This document shows positions 31,039 to 39,740 of a DNA stretch of 64,000 nucleotides, piece by piece. Source of the stretch: Cytobacillus praedii (GTDB taxonomy: Bacteria; Bacillota; Bacilli; Bacillales; Cytobacillaceae); contig NZ_LMBX01000013.1 of assembly GCF_001439605.1 (NCBI RefSeq), positions 81,758 to 145,757 of the forward strand, given 5' to 3'. Position 1 is the first letter of the stretch, and the number at the start of each line of letters is the position of its first letter. The notes beneath the pieces were generated by a model, which was given only the letters and a program-made list of their open reading frames with translations, did no database searches and was not told where the DNA came from. The translations under genes and the position numbers were made by a program.

Positions 31039-33111
31039 ATGCCGAAAAGAGATCTCCTTTTAGAAATTGGCTTAGAAGAAATGCCAGCAAGATTTGTAAC
31101 AAACTCGATGAATCAGTTGTCTGATAAGGTTCAAGCTTGGCTAATAGAAAAGAAAATTTCATTTGATCATATTAAAGCTTATTCTTCGCCTCGTCGATTA
31201 GCAGTACTAGTAGAAGGTGTAAATGAAGCGCAGGAAGATATCAATGAAGAAGCAAAAGGTCCAGCGAGGAAAATCGCCTTGAGTGAGGACGGAGAATGGT
31301 CAAAGGCGGCTATTGGTTTTTGCCGTGGACAAGGAGCTAGTGTAGAGGATATCTTCTTTAAAGAAATCAACGGGGTCGAATATGTTCATGTGAAAAAATT
31401 CATAAAAGGACAAGAAACGCTTTTCTTATTGCCGGAATTACAGCATATTATCACAGCTATGACATTTCCAAAAAACATGCGTTGGGCTGATAAAGAACTT
31501 CGTTTTGTGCGTCCGATCAAGTGGATCGTTGCTTTATTTGGCCAAGAGATTATTCCATTCCAGATTACGAATGTTGAAACAAACAATTGGACAGTTGGCC
31601 ACCGATTCTTAGGCGGGAAAATTGAAATTACAGAACCAAAGCAATATGAAGAAGCTTTGCTTGGACAATATGTAATCGTTAATTACGAAGAAAGAAAGAG
31701 TGCCATCCTGTCACAATTAAAAAGACTAGAAGAAGAAAACAATTGGGTCATTCCGATTGATGAGGATCTGTTGGAAGAGGTAACAAATCTTGTTGAATAT
31801 CCAACAGCATTGTTCGGTCGTTTTGAAGAGGAATTTTTAGAAATACCTGAAGAGGTTCTTATAACGTCAATGAAGGAGCATCAGCGTTATTTTCCTGTTA
31901 AATCAAGCGATGGAAATCTGCTTCCATACTTTGTTACTGTCCGCAATGGCGGTCATGAACATATCGATAAGGTAGCGAAGGGAAATGAAAAGGTATTAAG
32001 AGCAAGACTTTCAGATGCAGCCTTCTTCTATAAAGAAGACCAAAAGACTCCAATTGAATCATCGCTTACAAAACTGGGTTCCATTGTATACCATGAGGAA
32101 ATCGGTACACTTGCAGAAAAAGTTAGCAGAGTTCGCAAACTTACAAATCTAATCGCAGAACAGCTAAACTTCAACAGTGATGAGAAGGGCTTTGCTGACC
32201 GTGCGGCTGAAATCTGCAAATTTGACCTTGTTTCAAATATGGTCTACGAATTTCCAGAGCTTCAAGGATTTATGGGTGAAAAATATGCATTGCAAAAAGG
32301 TGAAAATCAGGAAGTAGCGAAAGCAATCAACGAGCATTATATGCCTAGAAATGCCGAGGATCAAACACCAGGAAGCAATGCAGGTGCATCCCTTTCAATT
32401 GCGGAGAAGATGGATACAATAGCCTCCTGTTTTGCAATTGGCATCATCCCTAGCGGCTCCCAGGATCCATATGCATTAAGACGTCAGGCGACAGGTATTG
32501 TCCAAACATTATTAAATAAAGAGTGGGCAGTTTCCTTAGAGTGGATCATAAATGCTTCATTACAACTTATCGAAGAAGTTGGCATAGCTAAAAAATCGGT
32601 AGAAGAGATTAGTAAAGAAATAATCGCTTTCTTTAAACTTAGAATTAAGCATCTTCTTCAAGAAAAACATGTCCGTTATGATTTAATTGAGGCAGTATTA
32701 GGAAGTGACATTGGAACGATTCCTGGACTTGTGAAAAAAGCGGAAGTGCTTGAAGCTAGGAAGGAAGATGCAGGCTTTAAAGAGAGTATTGAAGCGTTAA
32801 GCCGTGTATTAAATATTTCCTCAAAAGCGGAAAATATAAGAGAAGTTGATAAGAACTTATTTGAAAATGAATATGAAGCCATTCTCTATGATAAGTTTAT
32901 TCTTGTTAATGAACAGGTAAGCAAAGAAATCTCTGAAGAGGAAACATTTGCACTCCTTGTATCAATGAAACCTGAGATTGATCAATATTTTGATCATACA
33001 ATGGTAATGGCTGATAATCATGATATTCGTGAGAATAGGCTGAGTCTGATGCGCAAACTAGCAAATATTATCAAGAATTTTGCGAATATGAATGAAATCA
33101 TCGTAAAATAA
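31039..33111 (+). CDS. glyS: Glycyl-tRNA synthetase beta subunit
   Basis: GlyS is the tRNA-binding beta subunit. The 690-residue protein starts MPKRDLLLEIGLEEMPARF and carries the HD-like and DALR anticodon-binding regions typical of the family, with PGSNAGASLSIAEKMDTI-type internal sequence and DNHDIRENRLSLM near the C-terminus. AAAGGAGGAG within the end of glyQ is its ribosome binding site. Confidence 0.97.
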   Translation: MPKRDLLLEIGLEEMPARFVTNSMNQLSDKVQAWLIEKKISFDHIKAYSSPRRLAVLVEGVNEAQEDINEEAKGPARKIALSEDGEWSKAAIGFCRGQGASVEDIFFKEINGVEYVHVKKFIKGQETLFLLPELQHIITAMTFPKNMRWADKELRFVRPIKWIVALFGQEIIPFQITNVETNNWTVGHRFLGGKIEITEPKQYEEALLGQYVIVNYEERKSAILSQLKRLEEENNWVIPIDEDLLEEVTNLVEYPTALFGRFEEEFLEIPEEVLITSMKEHQRYFPVKSSDGNLLPYFVTVRNGGHEHIDKVAKGNEKVLRARLSDAAFFYKEDQKTPIESSLTKLGSIVYHEEIGTLAEKVSRVRKLTNLIAEQLNFNSDEKGFADRAAEICKFDLVSNMVYEFPELQGFMGEKYALQKGENQEVAKAINEHYMPRNAEDQTPGSNAGASLSIAEKMDTIASCFAIGIIPSGSQDPYALRRQATGIVQTLLNKEWAVSLEWIINASLQLIEEVGIAKKSVEEISKEIIAFFKLRIKHLLQEKHVRYDLIEAVLGSDIGTIPGLVKKAEVLEARKEDAGFKESIEALSRVLNISSKAENIREVDKNLFENEYEAILYDKFILVNEQVSKEISEEETFALLVSMKPEIDQYFDHTMVMADNHDIRENRLSLMRKLANIIKNFANMNEIIVK

Positions 33112-33150
33112 ACTTCTTTTTTGCCTTTTTTTAAAAGGACAATTATGATG

Positions 33151-33184
33151 AAGAAGAGTCTGCGAAGCGCAGACTCTTCTTCTA
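33151..33184 (+). terminator. Terminator hairpin after glyS
   Basis: AAGAAGAGTCTGCG pairs perfectly with CGCAGACTCTTCTT. The T-run is interrupted by C residues, but the stem is very stable. Confidence 0.75.
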
Positions 33185-33271
33185 TACTATAATTACTATT
33201 TCTATTCTTTTCATTTCTTAGATTTAAGTTATAATATTTATAAATAGTATGACACTTTAAGTTGACGGGTG

Positions 33272-33904
33272 GTGAGGACAATCGAATTAAATAAGCGTCA
33301 AGAAAGAATATTAGAGATCGTGAAGGAAAATGGCCCGATTACTGGTGAACATATTGCCGAGCAGCTAAACTTAACTAGGGCAACATTAAGACCCGATTTG
33401 GCTATATTAACAATGGCTGGCTTCCTCGATGCAAGACCAAGAGTCGGTTATTTTTACACTGGAAAATCAGGTGCACAGCTGCTGACAGAAAACCTTCAGA
33501 AGCTTCGGGTAAAGGATTATCAATCGATCCCAGTAGTCGTAAATGAAAATGTTTCTGTATATGATGCAATTGTAACGATGTTTTTAGAAGATGTTGGGAC
33601 TTTATTTGTTGTTGATCAGTCATCATTGCTTGTAGGGGTTCTTTCGCGAAAAGATTTGTTGCGGGCAAGTATAGGGAAACAAGAATTAACGACTATCCCT
33701 GTTAATATCATCATGACCCGGATGCCCAATATTACAATGTGCGAAAAGGAGGATTTGTTAATTGATATTGCAAAAAAACTAATCGAAAAACAAATCGATG
33801 CTTTGCCTGTTGTTAAAGAAACAGATAAAGGATTTGAAGTGATAGGCAGGATAACAAAAACAAATTTAACGAAGGCATTCGTTGCTTTAGCCGATAATAA
33901 ATAA
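33272..33904 (+). CDS. ccpN: Transcriptional repressor CcpN (HTH plus CBS pair)
   Basis: CcpN represses gluconeogenic genes (gapB, pckA in B. subtilis) under glycolytic conditions. The roughly 210-residue protein has an N-terminal winged helix (ERILEIVKENGPITGEHIAE, then NLTRATLRPDLAIL) and two CBS domains with SVYDAIVTMFLEDVGTLFVV and VLSRKDLLRASIG. The start is one of two adjacent GTG codons (33269 or 33272); the second gives MRTIELNKR, closest to the B. subtilis N-terminus. It sits next to ppsR, as in B. subtilis, where the two act together on PEP/pyruvate metabolism. Confidence 0.93.
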   Translation: MRTIELNKRQERILEIVKENGPITGEHIAEQLNLTRATLRPDLAILTMAGFLDARPRVGYFYTGKSGAQLLTENLQKLRVKDYQSIPVVVNENVSVYDAIVTMFLEDVGTLFVVDQSSLLVGVLSRKDLLRASIGKQELTTIPVNIIMTRMPNITMCEKEDLLIDIAKKLIEKQIDALPVVKETDKGFEVIGRITKTNLTKAFVALADNK

Positions 33905-33934
33905 GAATTTGAGCAGAGGAGATGGTTTTAAAGG

Positions 33935-34753
33935 ATGAATAAAAGGCCTATCATCTATGTTGTGTCCGACTCTGTTGGAGAGACTGCAGAGCTTGTAACA
34001 AAAGCTGCTGTCAGCCAATTCAATGGCAGTGAAGTCATAATTAAGCGTTTTCCATATGTAGAGGATAAAATACATATTGACGAAGTAATATCTCTTGCAA
34101 AACTTGATAATGGAATGATAGTTTACACACTTGTTAAGCCTGAAATTCGCTTATATATTAATGAGCAGGCAGCAAAAGAAGGAATCTATGCCTGCGATAT
34201 TATTGGACCGTTAATGGACCAAATTCAAGTGCTATACGGAAAAACGCCGCTTCATGAACCCGGGCTCGTTCGCAAGCTTGATGAGGATTATTTCAAAAAG
34301 GTTGAGGCGATTGAATTTGCTGTAAAATATGATGATGGACGTGATCCCCGCGGAATATTGAAGGCAGATATTGTTCTTGTTGGGGTTTCAAGAACTTCTA
34401 AAACACCTCTTTCCCAATACTTAGCCCATAAAAGGCTAAAAGTTGCTAATGTCCCATTAGTACCTGAAGTAGATCCGCCAGAAGAGCTATACCTCGTGCC
34501 GCCGGAAAAGTGCTTTGGATTAAAAATTAGTCCTGACAAGCTGAACCATATTCGCAGAGAAAGGCTTATTTCTTTAGGATTAAGTGATAGTGCGAGCTAC
34601 GCTAATATAGAAAGAATTAAAGAAGAAATAAATTATTTTGAAACGGTTGTCAGCAAAATTAATTGTCATGTAATTGATGTGACGAATAAGGCAGTAGAAG
34701 AAACAGCAAATTTAATCTTAAATCAATATCGAAAGAGCTTTCCGAAAAGCTAG
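33935..34753 (+). CDS. ppsR: Pyruvate,phosphate dikinase / PEP synthetase regulatory protein (YqfL family)
   Basis: This 272-residue bifunctional serine/threonine kinase and phosphorylase family (DUF299) switches PPDK or PEP synthase on and off. The N-terminal [13 protein letters not shown] and the P-loop-like [15 protein letters not shown] are diagnostic. AGAGGAGATGG precedes the ATG, 30 bases after ccpN, so the two form an operon. No PPDK gene is in the window. Confidence 0.93.
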   Translation: MNKRPIIYVVSDSVGETAELVTKAAVSQFNGSEVIIKRFPYVEDKIHIDEVISLAKLDNGMIVYTLVKPEIRLYINEQAAKEGIYACDIIGPLMDQIQVLYGKTPLHEPGLVRKLDEDYFKKVEAIEFAVKYDDGRDPRGILKADIVLVGVSRTSKTPLSQYLAHKRLKVANVPLVPEVDPPEELYLVPPEKCFGLKISPDKLNHIRRERLISLGLSDSASYANIERIKEEINYFETVVSKINCHVIDVTNKAVEETANLILNQYRKSFPKS

Positions 34754-34783
34754 CACATACACCGTTATGTGCCCTTTTCTTTT
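34753..34783 (+). terminator. Terminator after ppsR
   Basis: GCACATA pairs with TATGTGC and is followed by CCTTTTCTTTT; it begins at the ppsR stop codon. Confidence 0.75.
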
Positions 34784-35108
34784 ATTGGGAGGTTTTAAAT
34801 TATTTTCTATGTAATGAGAAAAAATAATAGAAAACTACAGTTTTTTATACTATAATAAAAAATTGTGATAAAAATGTTATAGATTAGGTTTAGAGTTCAA
34901 TGTGAACGAATAAACTATTTATTGTGAGAAGTCAAGAGCATGACCTGAAAAAAATTCGACACAATGATAAACTTTGTAGTATTTTTCTTATTAAAAACAT
35001 CTTAAAACTGTATGTTCGACTATTTAGCAATTCTCACTAAAACAGTGCAGCTTAGTATGATTATACAAAAGTTATGTTTGAAAGAAGGAATATGCGGAGT
35101 GATGTAGA
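34784..35108. other. AT-rich intergenic region between ppsR and the YaiI/YqxD gene
   Basis: I see no gene in this stretch. It is very AT-rich, with a TATAAT-type box near 34850 and several A/T runs, so a promoter for the next gene probably lies here but cannot be fixed. AAGAAGGAAT at about 35082-35091 and GGAG at 35096-35099 are two competing ribosome binding sites near the start of the next gene. Confidence 0.45.
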
Positions 35109-35138
35109 ATTATTAGAACATTAGGCAAACCAATCATT

Positions 35139-35579
35139 ATGGTTGATGCCGATTCTTGTCCTGTAAAGGAAGAAATTGTCGAAATAAGTAATAACTTTTC
35201 TATCGAAGTTATATTTATTGCCTCCTATGCCCATATGAAAAATGACCTAAGCCAAGCGAATTGGAAGTTTGTTGATTCTAGTAAAGAAGCTGTGGACTTA
35301 TTTATCATGAATCATGTAAAGGCAGGGGATATCGTTGTAACACAAGATATCGGATTAGCATCGACGCTTTTATTGAAAGAAGTTTATGTTATGAGCCCTA
35401 AAGGGACTATTTTCGAAGAAAATGAAATTCATACAGCGCTGGATTTGAGATATCTATCTGCGAAAGCGCGGCGAAGGGGGATATATGGAAAAGGTCCCAA
35501 GCCTTTTAGTCAGGATGATCGGATAAGATTTATAAATCAGTTAACAAAAATATTGTCGAATTTTGAAGGAATTCGATAA
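35139..35579 (+). CDS. yqxD: YaiI/YqxD family protein (DUF188, UPF0178)
   Basis: This family shares the NYN/PIN-like fold and has no assigned function. The core VDADSCPVKEEI, DIVVTQDIGLASTLL and KARRRGIYGKGPKPF identify it. The start is uncertain: ATG 35139 gives 146 residues but cuts into the first beta strand (IIMVDAD), which homologues include. In-frame upstream sense codons run back to a TGA at 35100 with no ATG, GTG or TTG; ATT codons at 35109 and 35112 follow GGAG suitably. A well-placed ATG at 35092 is in a different frame. dnaG follows after a repeat. Confidence 0.85.
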   Translation: MVDADSCPVKEEIVEISNNFSIEVIFIASYAHMKNDLSQANWKFVDSSKEAVDLFIMNHVKAGDIVVTQDIGLASTLLLKEVYVMSPKGTIFEENEIHTALDLRYLSAKARRRGIYGKGPKPFSQDDRIRFINQLTKILSNFEGIR

Positions 35580-35604
35580 TTTTTCTAGAATTAAGCATTA
35601 TGAA

Positions 35605-35660
35605 AGCAAGGCGCTTGCGCATTTCTTATTGTCTAGCTTCAGCGCGCTTGTGCATTTCAT
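35605..35660 (+). repeat. Short family A repeat upstream of dnaG
   Basis: AAGCAAGGCGCTTGCGCATTTC, read in two parts, is the right end of the family; then TTGTCTAGCTTCAGCG is a left end, followed by GCGCTTGTGCATTTCAT, a second right end. It looks like a tandem or collapsed unit. It ends 23 bases before the dnaG start codon. Confidence 0.65.
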
Positions 35661-35683
35661 ATTTAAATGGAGGTGGTGTTCTC

Positions 35684-37492
35684 ATGGCAGAGCGCATCGC
35701 CGAGGAAAAAGTAAATGAAATTCGGCAAGCTGTCGATATTGTCGATGTAATTAGCGACTACGTTCAATTAAAGAAGCAAGGGCGAAATTATTTTGGACTT
35801 TGTCCTTTCCATGGCGAAAGCACACCATCTTTTTCCGTTTCGCCAGATAAGCAAATTTTTCATTGCTTTGGCTGCGGTGCTGGTGGAAATGCTTTTTCAT
35901 TTTTAATGGACCTTGAAGGATATTCCTTCCAAGAGGCTGCAATGAAGCTTGCTGATAAAGGGAACATTAAGCTAGATATTGATGCCTCATCAGTATCTGT
36001 TCGAAAGTCTGTGCCTCCAGACATTGAGCAAATGTTAGAGGCTCATGAGCTATTGCGTAAATTCTACCATCATCTGCTTGTAAACACAAAAGATGGCCAG
36101 CATGCATTAGAATATTTGCTTGGCAGAGGGTTTACAATGGAATCGATTGAGAAGTTTCAAATCGGCTATTCACTGAATTCATGGGATTTTGTCTTGAATT
36201 TTTTAACAAAGAGGAAATTTCCGCTGCCAGTTATAGAAAAAGCAGGTTTGATTATTAAACGGGAAAAAGATGGGAAATACTTCGATCGATTTCGCGACAG
36301 GATTATGTTTCCAATCTTTGATCGAGGCGGTCAAACGATTGCTTTTTCAGGAAGATCATTAGGGGCCGATGAGCCCAAATACCTGAACAGTCCTGAAACA
36401 GCAATTTTTAATAAAAGTAAGATCTTATATAATTTTCATTTAGCTAGACCTCAGATGAAAAAGCTGCAGCAGGCTACCCTTTTTGAAGGATTTGCGGATG
36501 TAATTGCTGCAGACCGTGCTAGTGTTGAAAACGGTGTTGCCACAATGGGAACATCTTTAACTGAGGATCATGTCTCAGTATTAAAAAGAAATGTTCAGTC
36601 AATCACGATCTGTTATGATTCTGACCATGCAGGAATTGAAGCCGCATGGAGGGCTGGGAACATGCTTTCAGATGCAGAGATGCATGTAAGAATTGCATTA
36701 ATGCCAGACGGGATGGATCCAGACGATTATATTGGTCAGTTTGGAAAAGAGAAATTCCGTAAAGAGGTCATTGATGCAAGTGTCACCTTAATGACTTTCA
36801 AGCTGCAATATTATAAAAGAGGAAAAAGACTTCATGATGAAGGAGATCGTCTCCGCTATATCGAAGAAGTATTAGCAGAAATAAGTAAGCTTGATAATGC
36901 AGTCGAAAGGGATCATTACCTCAGACACTTAGCGAATGAATTTACCCTTTCTCTAGAAGCGCTAAAAGAGCAGCTAAAACAAATATCCTTTGCTGAAAAG
37001 CGAAACACCAGCGGGGAAAATAAAGCAGCAAAGATGCAGCTCCAGCCTATAACCAAGGCAAACCAGCTAAAGCCTGCGTATTATACAGCAGAAAGAAGAC
37101 TAATTGCACATATGTTAAGGAACAGTGATATTGCCTTCAAGGTTCAAGAGCGGCTTCAAGGAAACACGTTTAACATTGATGAGCATCAAGCAATTATCAC
37201 TTATTTACTTGGATATTATGAAAATGGCCATTCGCCAGATCCTAGCGCATTTATTGATTTTATTCAGGATGAAAAGCTTAAAAGAGTCGTTGCCAACATT
37301 GAAATGATGTTAATAAATGAAGAGTTAAGCGAACAGGAATTAATGGATTACATGAAACAGGTGTTTAATTATCAAAAAATGTTAAAGATAAAAGAAAAAA
37401 TGATTGAGGAGAAAGAAGCAGAGAGGCAGGGTGATTTTGTGAAAGCAGCACAAATTGCTATGGAAATCATCCAGTTACGAAAGTCTCTTTGA
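35684..37492 (+). CDS. dnaG: DNA primase DnaG
   Basis: DnaG makes RNA primers for replication. The 602-residue protein has the CHC2 zinc finger (C40, H43, C61, C64), the RNA polymerase basic motif region, the TOPRIM domain starting at FEGFADVIAA with the acidic CYDSDHAG, and a C-terminal helicase-binding domain. I chose ATG 35684, preceded by TGGAGGTGG; the in-frame upstream ATG at 35600 would translate the repeat. With sigA it forms the macromolecular-synthesis gene pair (rpsU is separate in bacilli). Confidence 0.97.
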   Translation: MAERIAEEKVNEIRQAVDIVDVISDYVQLKKQGRNYFGLCPFHGESTPSFSVSPDKQIFHCFGCGAGGNAFSFLMDLEGYSFQEAAMKLADKGNIKLDIDASSVSVRKSVPPDIEQMLEAHELLRKFYHHLLVNTKDGQHALEYLLGRGFTMESIEKFQIGYSLNSWDFVLNFLTKRKFPLPVIEKAGLIIKREKDGKYFDRFRDRIMFPIFDRGGQTIAFSGRSLGADEPKYLNSPETAIFNKSKILYNFHLARPQMKKLQQATLFEGFADVIAADRASVENGVATMGTSLTEDHVSVLKRNVQSITICYDSDHAGIEAAWRAGNMLSDAEMHVRIALMPDGMDPDDYIGQFGKEKFRKEVIDASVTLMTFKLQYYKRGKRLHDEGDRLRYIEEVLAEISKLDNAVERDHYLRHLANEFTLSLEALKEQLKQISFAEKRNTSGENKAAKMQLQPITKANQLKPAYYTAERRLIAHMLRNSDIAFKVQERLQGNTFNIDEHQAIITYLLGYYENGHSPDPSAFIDFIQDEKLKRVVANIEMMLINEELSEQELMDYMKQVFNYQKMLKIKEKMIEEKEAERQGDFVKAAQIAMEIIQLRKSL

Positions 37493-37514
37493 TGGACTTT
37501 TCTGGTTAGATGAA

Positions 37515-37585
37515 AGTCTAGCTACCGCGTCTGCCACCCGAGGTAAAGGAATCGGGGGTAAAGCTTGGCGCTTTTCGCATTTCAT
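37515..37585 (+). repeat. Short family A repeat between dnaG and sigA
   Basis: It begins AGTCTAGCTACCGCG, has an ACCCGA/TCGGG stem in the middle and ends TTGGCGCTTTTCGCATTTC. It ends 17 bases before the sigA ATG, leaving room only for the ribosome binding site GGAAGGAGGG. Confidence 0.65.
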
Positions 37586-37602
37586 GGAAGGAGGGGGACA
37601 AT

Positions 37603-38730
37603 ATGGCTGAAAAATCAGCTCGATCAAAAGAAGTTGATTCAGAATTGACCCTAGAACAAGTAAAAGAGCAATTAATACAAATCGGAAAAAAAACTGGTGT
37701 CCTTGCCTATGATGATATAGCAGAAAGAATGGGTCATTTTGAATTGGATTCCCATCAAATGGATGAATTCTATGAATTCCTTGGTGATCAGGGTGTTGAA
37801 CTTGTTGGTGACAATGACGAAGATGCTGATCCTAATGCACAGGAACTAGCTAAAGGGGAAGAAGAATTTGATTTAAATGACCTTAGCGTGCCACCAGGGG
37901 TGAAAATTAATGACCCTGTGCGCATGTATTTAAAAGAAATTGGCCGCGTTGATCTCTTATCAGCTGAAGAAGAAATTTCACTTGCAGAGCGAATTGAGCA
38001 AGGGGATGAAGAAGCTAAAAGACGTCTTGCTGAAGCTAACCTTCGATTGGTGGTAAGTATTGCAAAGAGATATGTTGGCCGTGGCATGCTCTTCCTTGAT
38101 TTAATTCAGGAAGGAAATATGGGCTTAATTAAAGCTGTTGAAAAATTTGATTATCGTAAAGGCTTTAAATTTAGTACTTACGCGACTTGGTGGATCCGTC
38201 AGGCGATTACAAGAGCGATTGCAGACCAAGCTAGAACAATTCGTATTCCTGTTCATATGGTTGAAACCATTAATAAATTAATTCGTGTACAGCGCCAATT
38301 ACTGCAAGATCTTGGACGTGAACCATCACCAGAAGAAATTGCTGAAGATATGGATCTTACCCCGGATAAGGTTAGAGAAATTTTAAAAATAGCACAAGAG
38401 CCAGTTTCTTTGGAAACACCCATTGGGGAAGAAGATGACTCCCATCTCGGAGATTTCATTGAAGACCAGGATGCTACATCCCCTTCTGAACATGCTGCTT
38501 ATGAGCTCTTAAAAGAGCAGCTTGAGGACGTTCTAGACACTTTAACAGATCGTGAGGAAAATGTATTGCGTCTTCGCTTTGGGCTTGATGATGGACGCAC
38601 ACGAACGTTAGAAGAGGTTGGTAAAGTGTTTGGTGTTACTCGTGAGCGTATTCGTCAAATTGAAGCGAAAGCATTGCGTAAATTAAGACATCCTAGCCGA
38701 AGCAAACGGTTGAAAGACTTTTTAGAATAA
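37603..38730 (+). CDS. sigA: RNA polymerase sigma factor SigA (RpoD)
   Basis: SigA is the primary vegetative sigma factor. The 375-residue protein has region 1.1, region 2 with [17 protein letters not shown] and the -10-recognition/melting segment [20 protein letters not shown], region 3, and region 4 with the helix-turn-helix [32 protein letters not shown] precedes the ATG. It follows dnaG by 110 bases. A strong terminator ends the unit. Confidence 0.99.
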   Translation: MAEKSARSKEVDSELTLEQVKEQLIQIGKKTGVLAYDDIAERMGHFELDSHQMDEFYEFLGDQGVELVGDNDEDADPNAQELAKGEEEFDLNDLSVPPGVKINDPVRMYLKEIGRVDLLSAEEEISLAERIEQGDEEAKRRLAEANLRLVVSIAKRYVGRGMLFLDLIQEGNMGLIKAVEKFDYRKGFKFSTYATWWIRQAITRAIADQARTIRIPVHMVETINKLIRVQRQLLQDLGREPSPEEIAEDMDLTPDKVREILKIAQEPVSLETPIGEEDDSHLGDFIEDQDATSPSEHAAYELLKEQLEDVLDTLTDREENVLRLRFGLDDGRTRTLEEVGKVFGVTRERIRQIEAKALRKLRHPSRSKRLKDFLE

Positions 38731-38769
38731 ATATGAAACCGAATGTCCTTTTTAGAAAAGGATTGCCAG

Positions 38770-38811
38770 AAAATAGTTTACTTCTTACAATAGAAGTAAA
38801 CTATTTTTTTT
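38770..38811 (+). terminator. Terminator after sigA
   Basis: AAATAGTTTACTTCT pairs perfectly with AGAAGTAAACTATTT and is followed by TTTTT. Confidence 0.92.
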
Positions 38812-38879
38812 ATTTCTGAATGTTAGGCCGACATAAAATTTTTTAGATTAAAAAAGATAACATTTTTCAAATTTGGGAA

Positions 38880-39094
38880 CGGTCATGCTCAAACGGCTGT
38901 TCTCTTATCCAACTTCAGGTCCCCTCCCTAAGATGAGTCAACATCGGATTGCTCACGCTCACCGTGTTTCCTTTATCCCAGGCATTAAAACACGGTGCGG
39001 CAGTTTAGTTTATTGCCTCAAGGGCCTAGGAACTGCCAGCTAGATTGAGGAGCCCATCCAGTATGGACTGGATGATCACGGCGCTTACGCTTTT
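38880..39094 (+). repeat. Long family A repeat upstream of the gene at 39114
   Basis: Its left half (AACTTCAGGTCCCCTCCCTA, GTCAACATC, GCTCACGCTCA) matches the lepA-upstream copy. It carries extra hairpins, GGCAGTT/AACTGCC and CATCCAGT/ACTGGATG, and ends CACGGCGCTTACGCTTTT. The end lies 19 bases before the TTG start of the next gene. It accounts for most of the 383-base gap after sigA. Confidence 0.65.
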
Positions 39095-39113
39095 GTAAAA
39101 GGATGTGTAACTT

Positions 39114-39641
39114 TTGAATGAAAATAGAAAAAACATCATTGTAAATGAAATTTTATCTTGGAAAAAAGCCCGTATGCTACCGGAACAATATTGTGATTAT
39201 CTTTTGGCCCTATATACTGAAGGAAATCAGCCGGAGATCTCAAAAAAAGGTATGAAAAATAGGGGATTATGGAAAAAACACTATCTCTTTATATTGCTTC
39301 TTCCTCTGACCCTTTTTTTAATCCATTTTACTGAATTGTCTATTACTTTGCAAATGCCGTTGTTAATTTTATTTGTTTTGACGGGAATTATCTTTACAAT
39401 TTATTTTTCTAGAAAAGGAATATTGTTGCAAATTCCAATCATTGTTTCAGCGTTGATTTTATTGCTGACATCGGTTGAATTTTTTTCAAGTGTTTTTCCT
39501 GAAAGACCGAAATTCCTTTATTTCAATCTAATCATCAACTGTTTTCTTTGGTTGCTGTGCGGGTGGAAATTGAAGCAGCCTGCGTTTACGATTTCAGGTA
39601 TATTAGGACTAATTTTACTTATTGTTTATATTTTCATATAA
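39114..39641 (+). CDS. Uncharacterised multi-pass membrane protein
   Basis: I do not recognise this 175-residue protein. The first 45 residues are soluble and basic (EILSWKKARMLPEQYCDYLL); the rest forms about five hydrophobic segments from residue 53 to the end, with short charged loops (RKG, PERPK, KLKQP). It starts with TTG after AAAAGGATG. It lies between sigA and an acyl-CoA dehydrogenase, where B. subtilis has a different small gene. Base composition is AT-rich like its neighbours. No partner can be inferred. Confidence 0.72.
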   Translation: MNENRKNIIVNEILSWKKARMLPEQYCDYLLALYTEGNQPEISKKGMKNRGLWKKHYLFILLLPLTLFLIHFTELSITLQMPLLILFVLTGIIFTIYFSRKGILLQIPIIVSALILLLTSVEFFSSVFPERPKFLYFNLIINCFLWLLCGWKLKQPAFTISGILGLILLIVYIFI

Positions 39642-39668
39642 TAAATTATTTTATAAAATTTTTAAATG

Positions 39669-39698
39669 TTGTGAAAATTATATAATCTCTTTTATAAT
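39669..39698 (+). promoter_or_regulatory. SigA promoter of the acyl-CoA dehydrogenase gene
   Basis: TTGTGA and TATAAT are separated by 18 bases; the start point would be near 39705. Confidence 0.65.
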
Positions 39699-39702
39699 AG
39701 AG

Positions 39703-39717
39703 TTGTAAGCGTATACA
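39703..39717 (+). promoter_or_regulatory. Probable cre site (CcpA operator)
   Basis: TTGTAAGCGTATACA fits the relaxed cre consensus WTGNAANCGNWNNCW at every fixed position and lies within a GTTGTA/TACAAC palindrome. It covers the predicted transcription start, a position where CcpA represses. Glucose repression of this fatty-acid oxidation gene is a reasonable inference. Confidence 0.72.
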
Positions 39718-39740
39718 ACGAGTATAAGGGGGATGGACTG

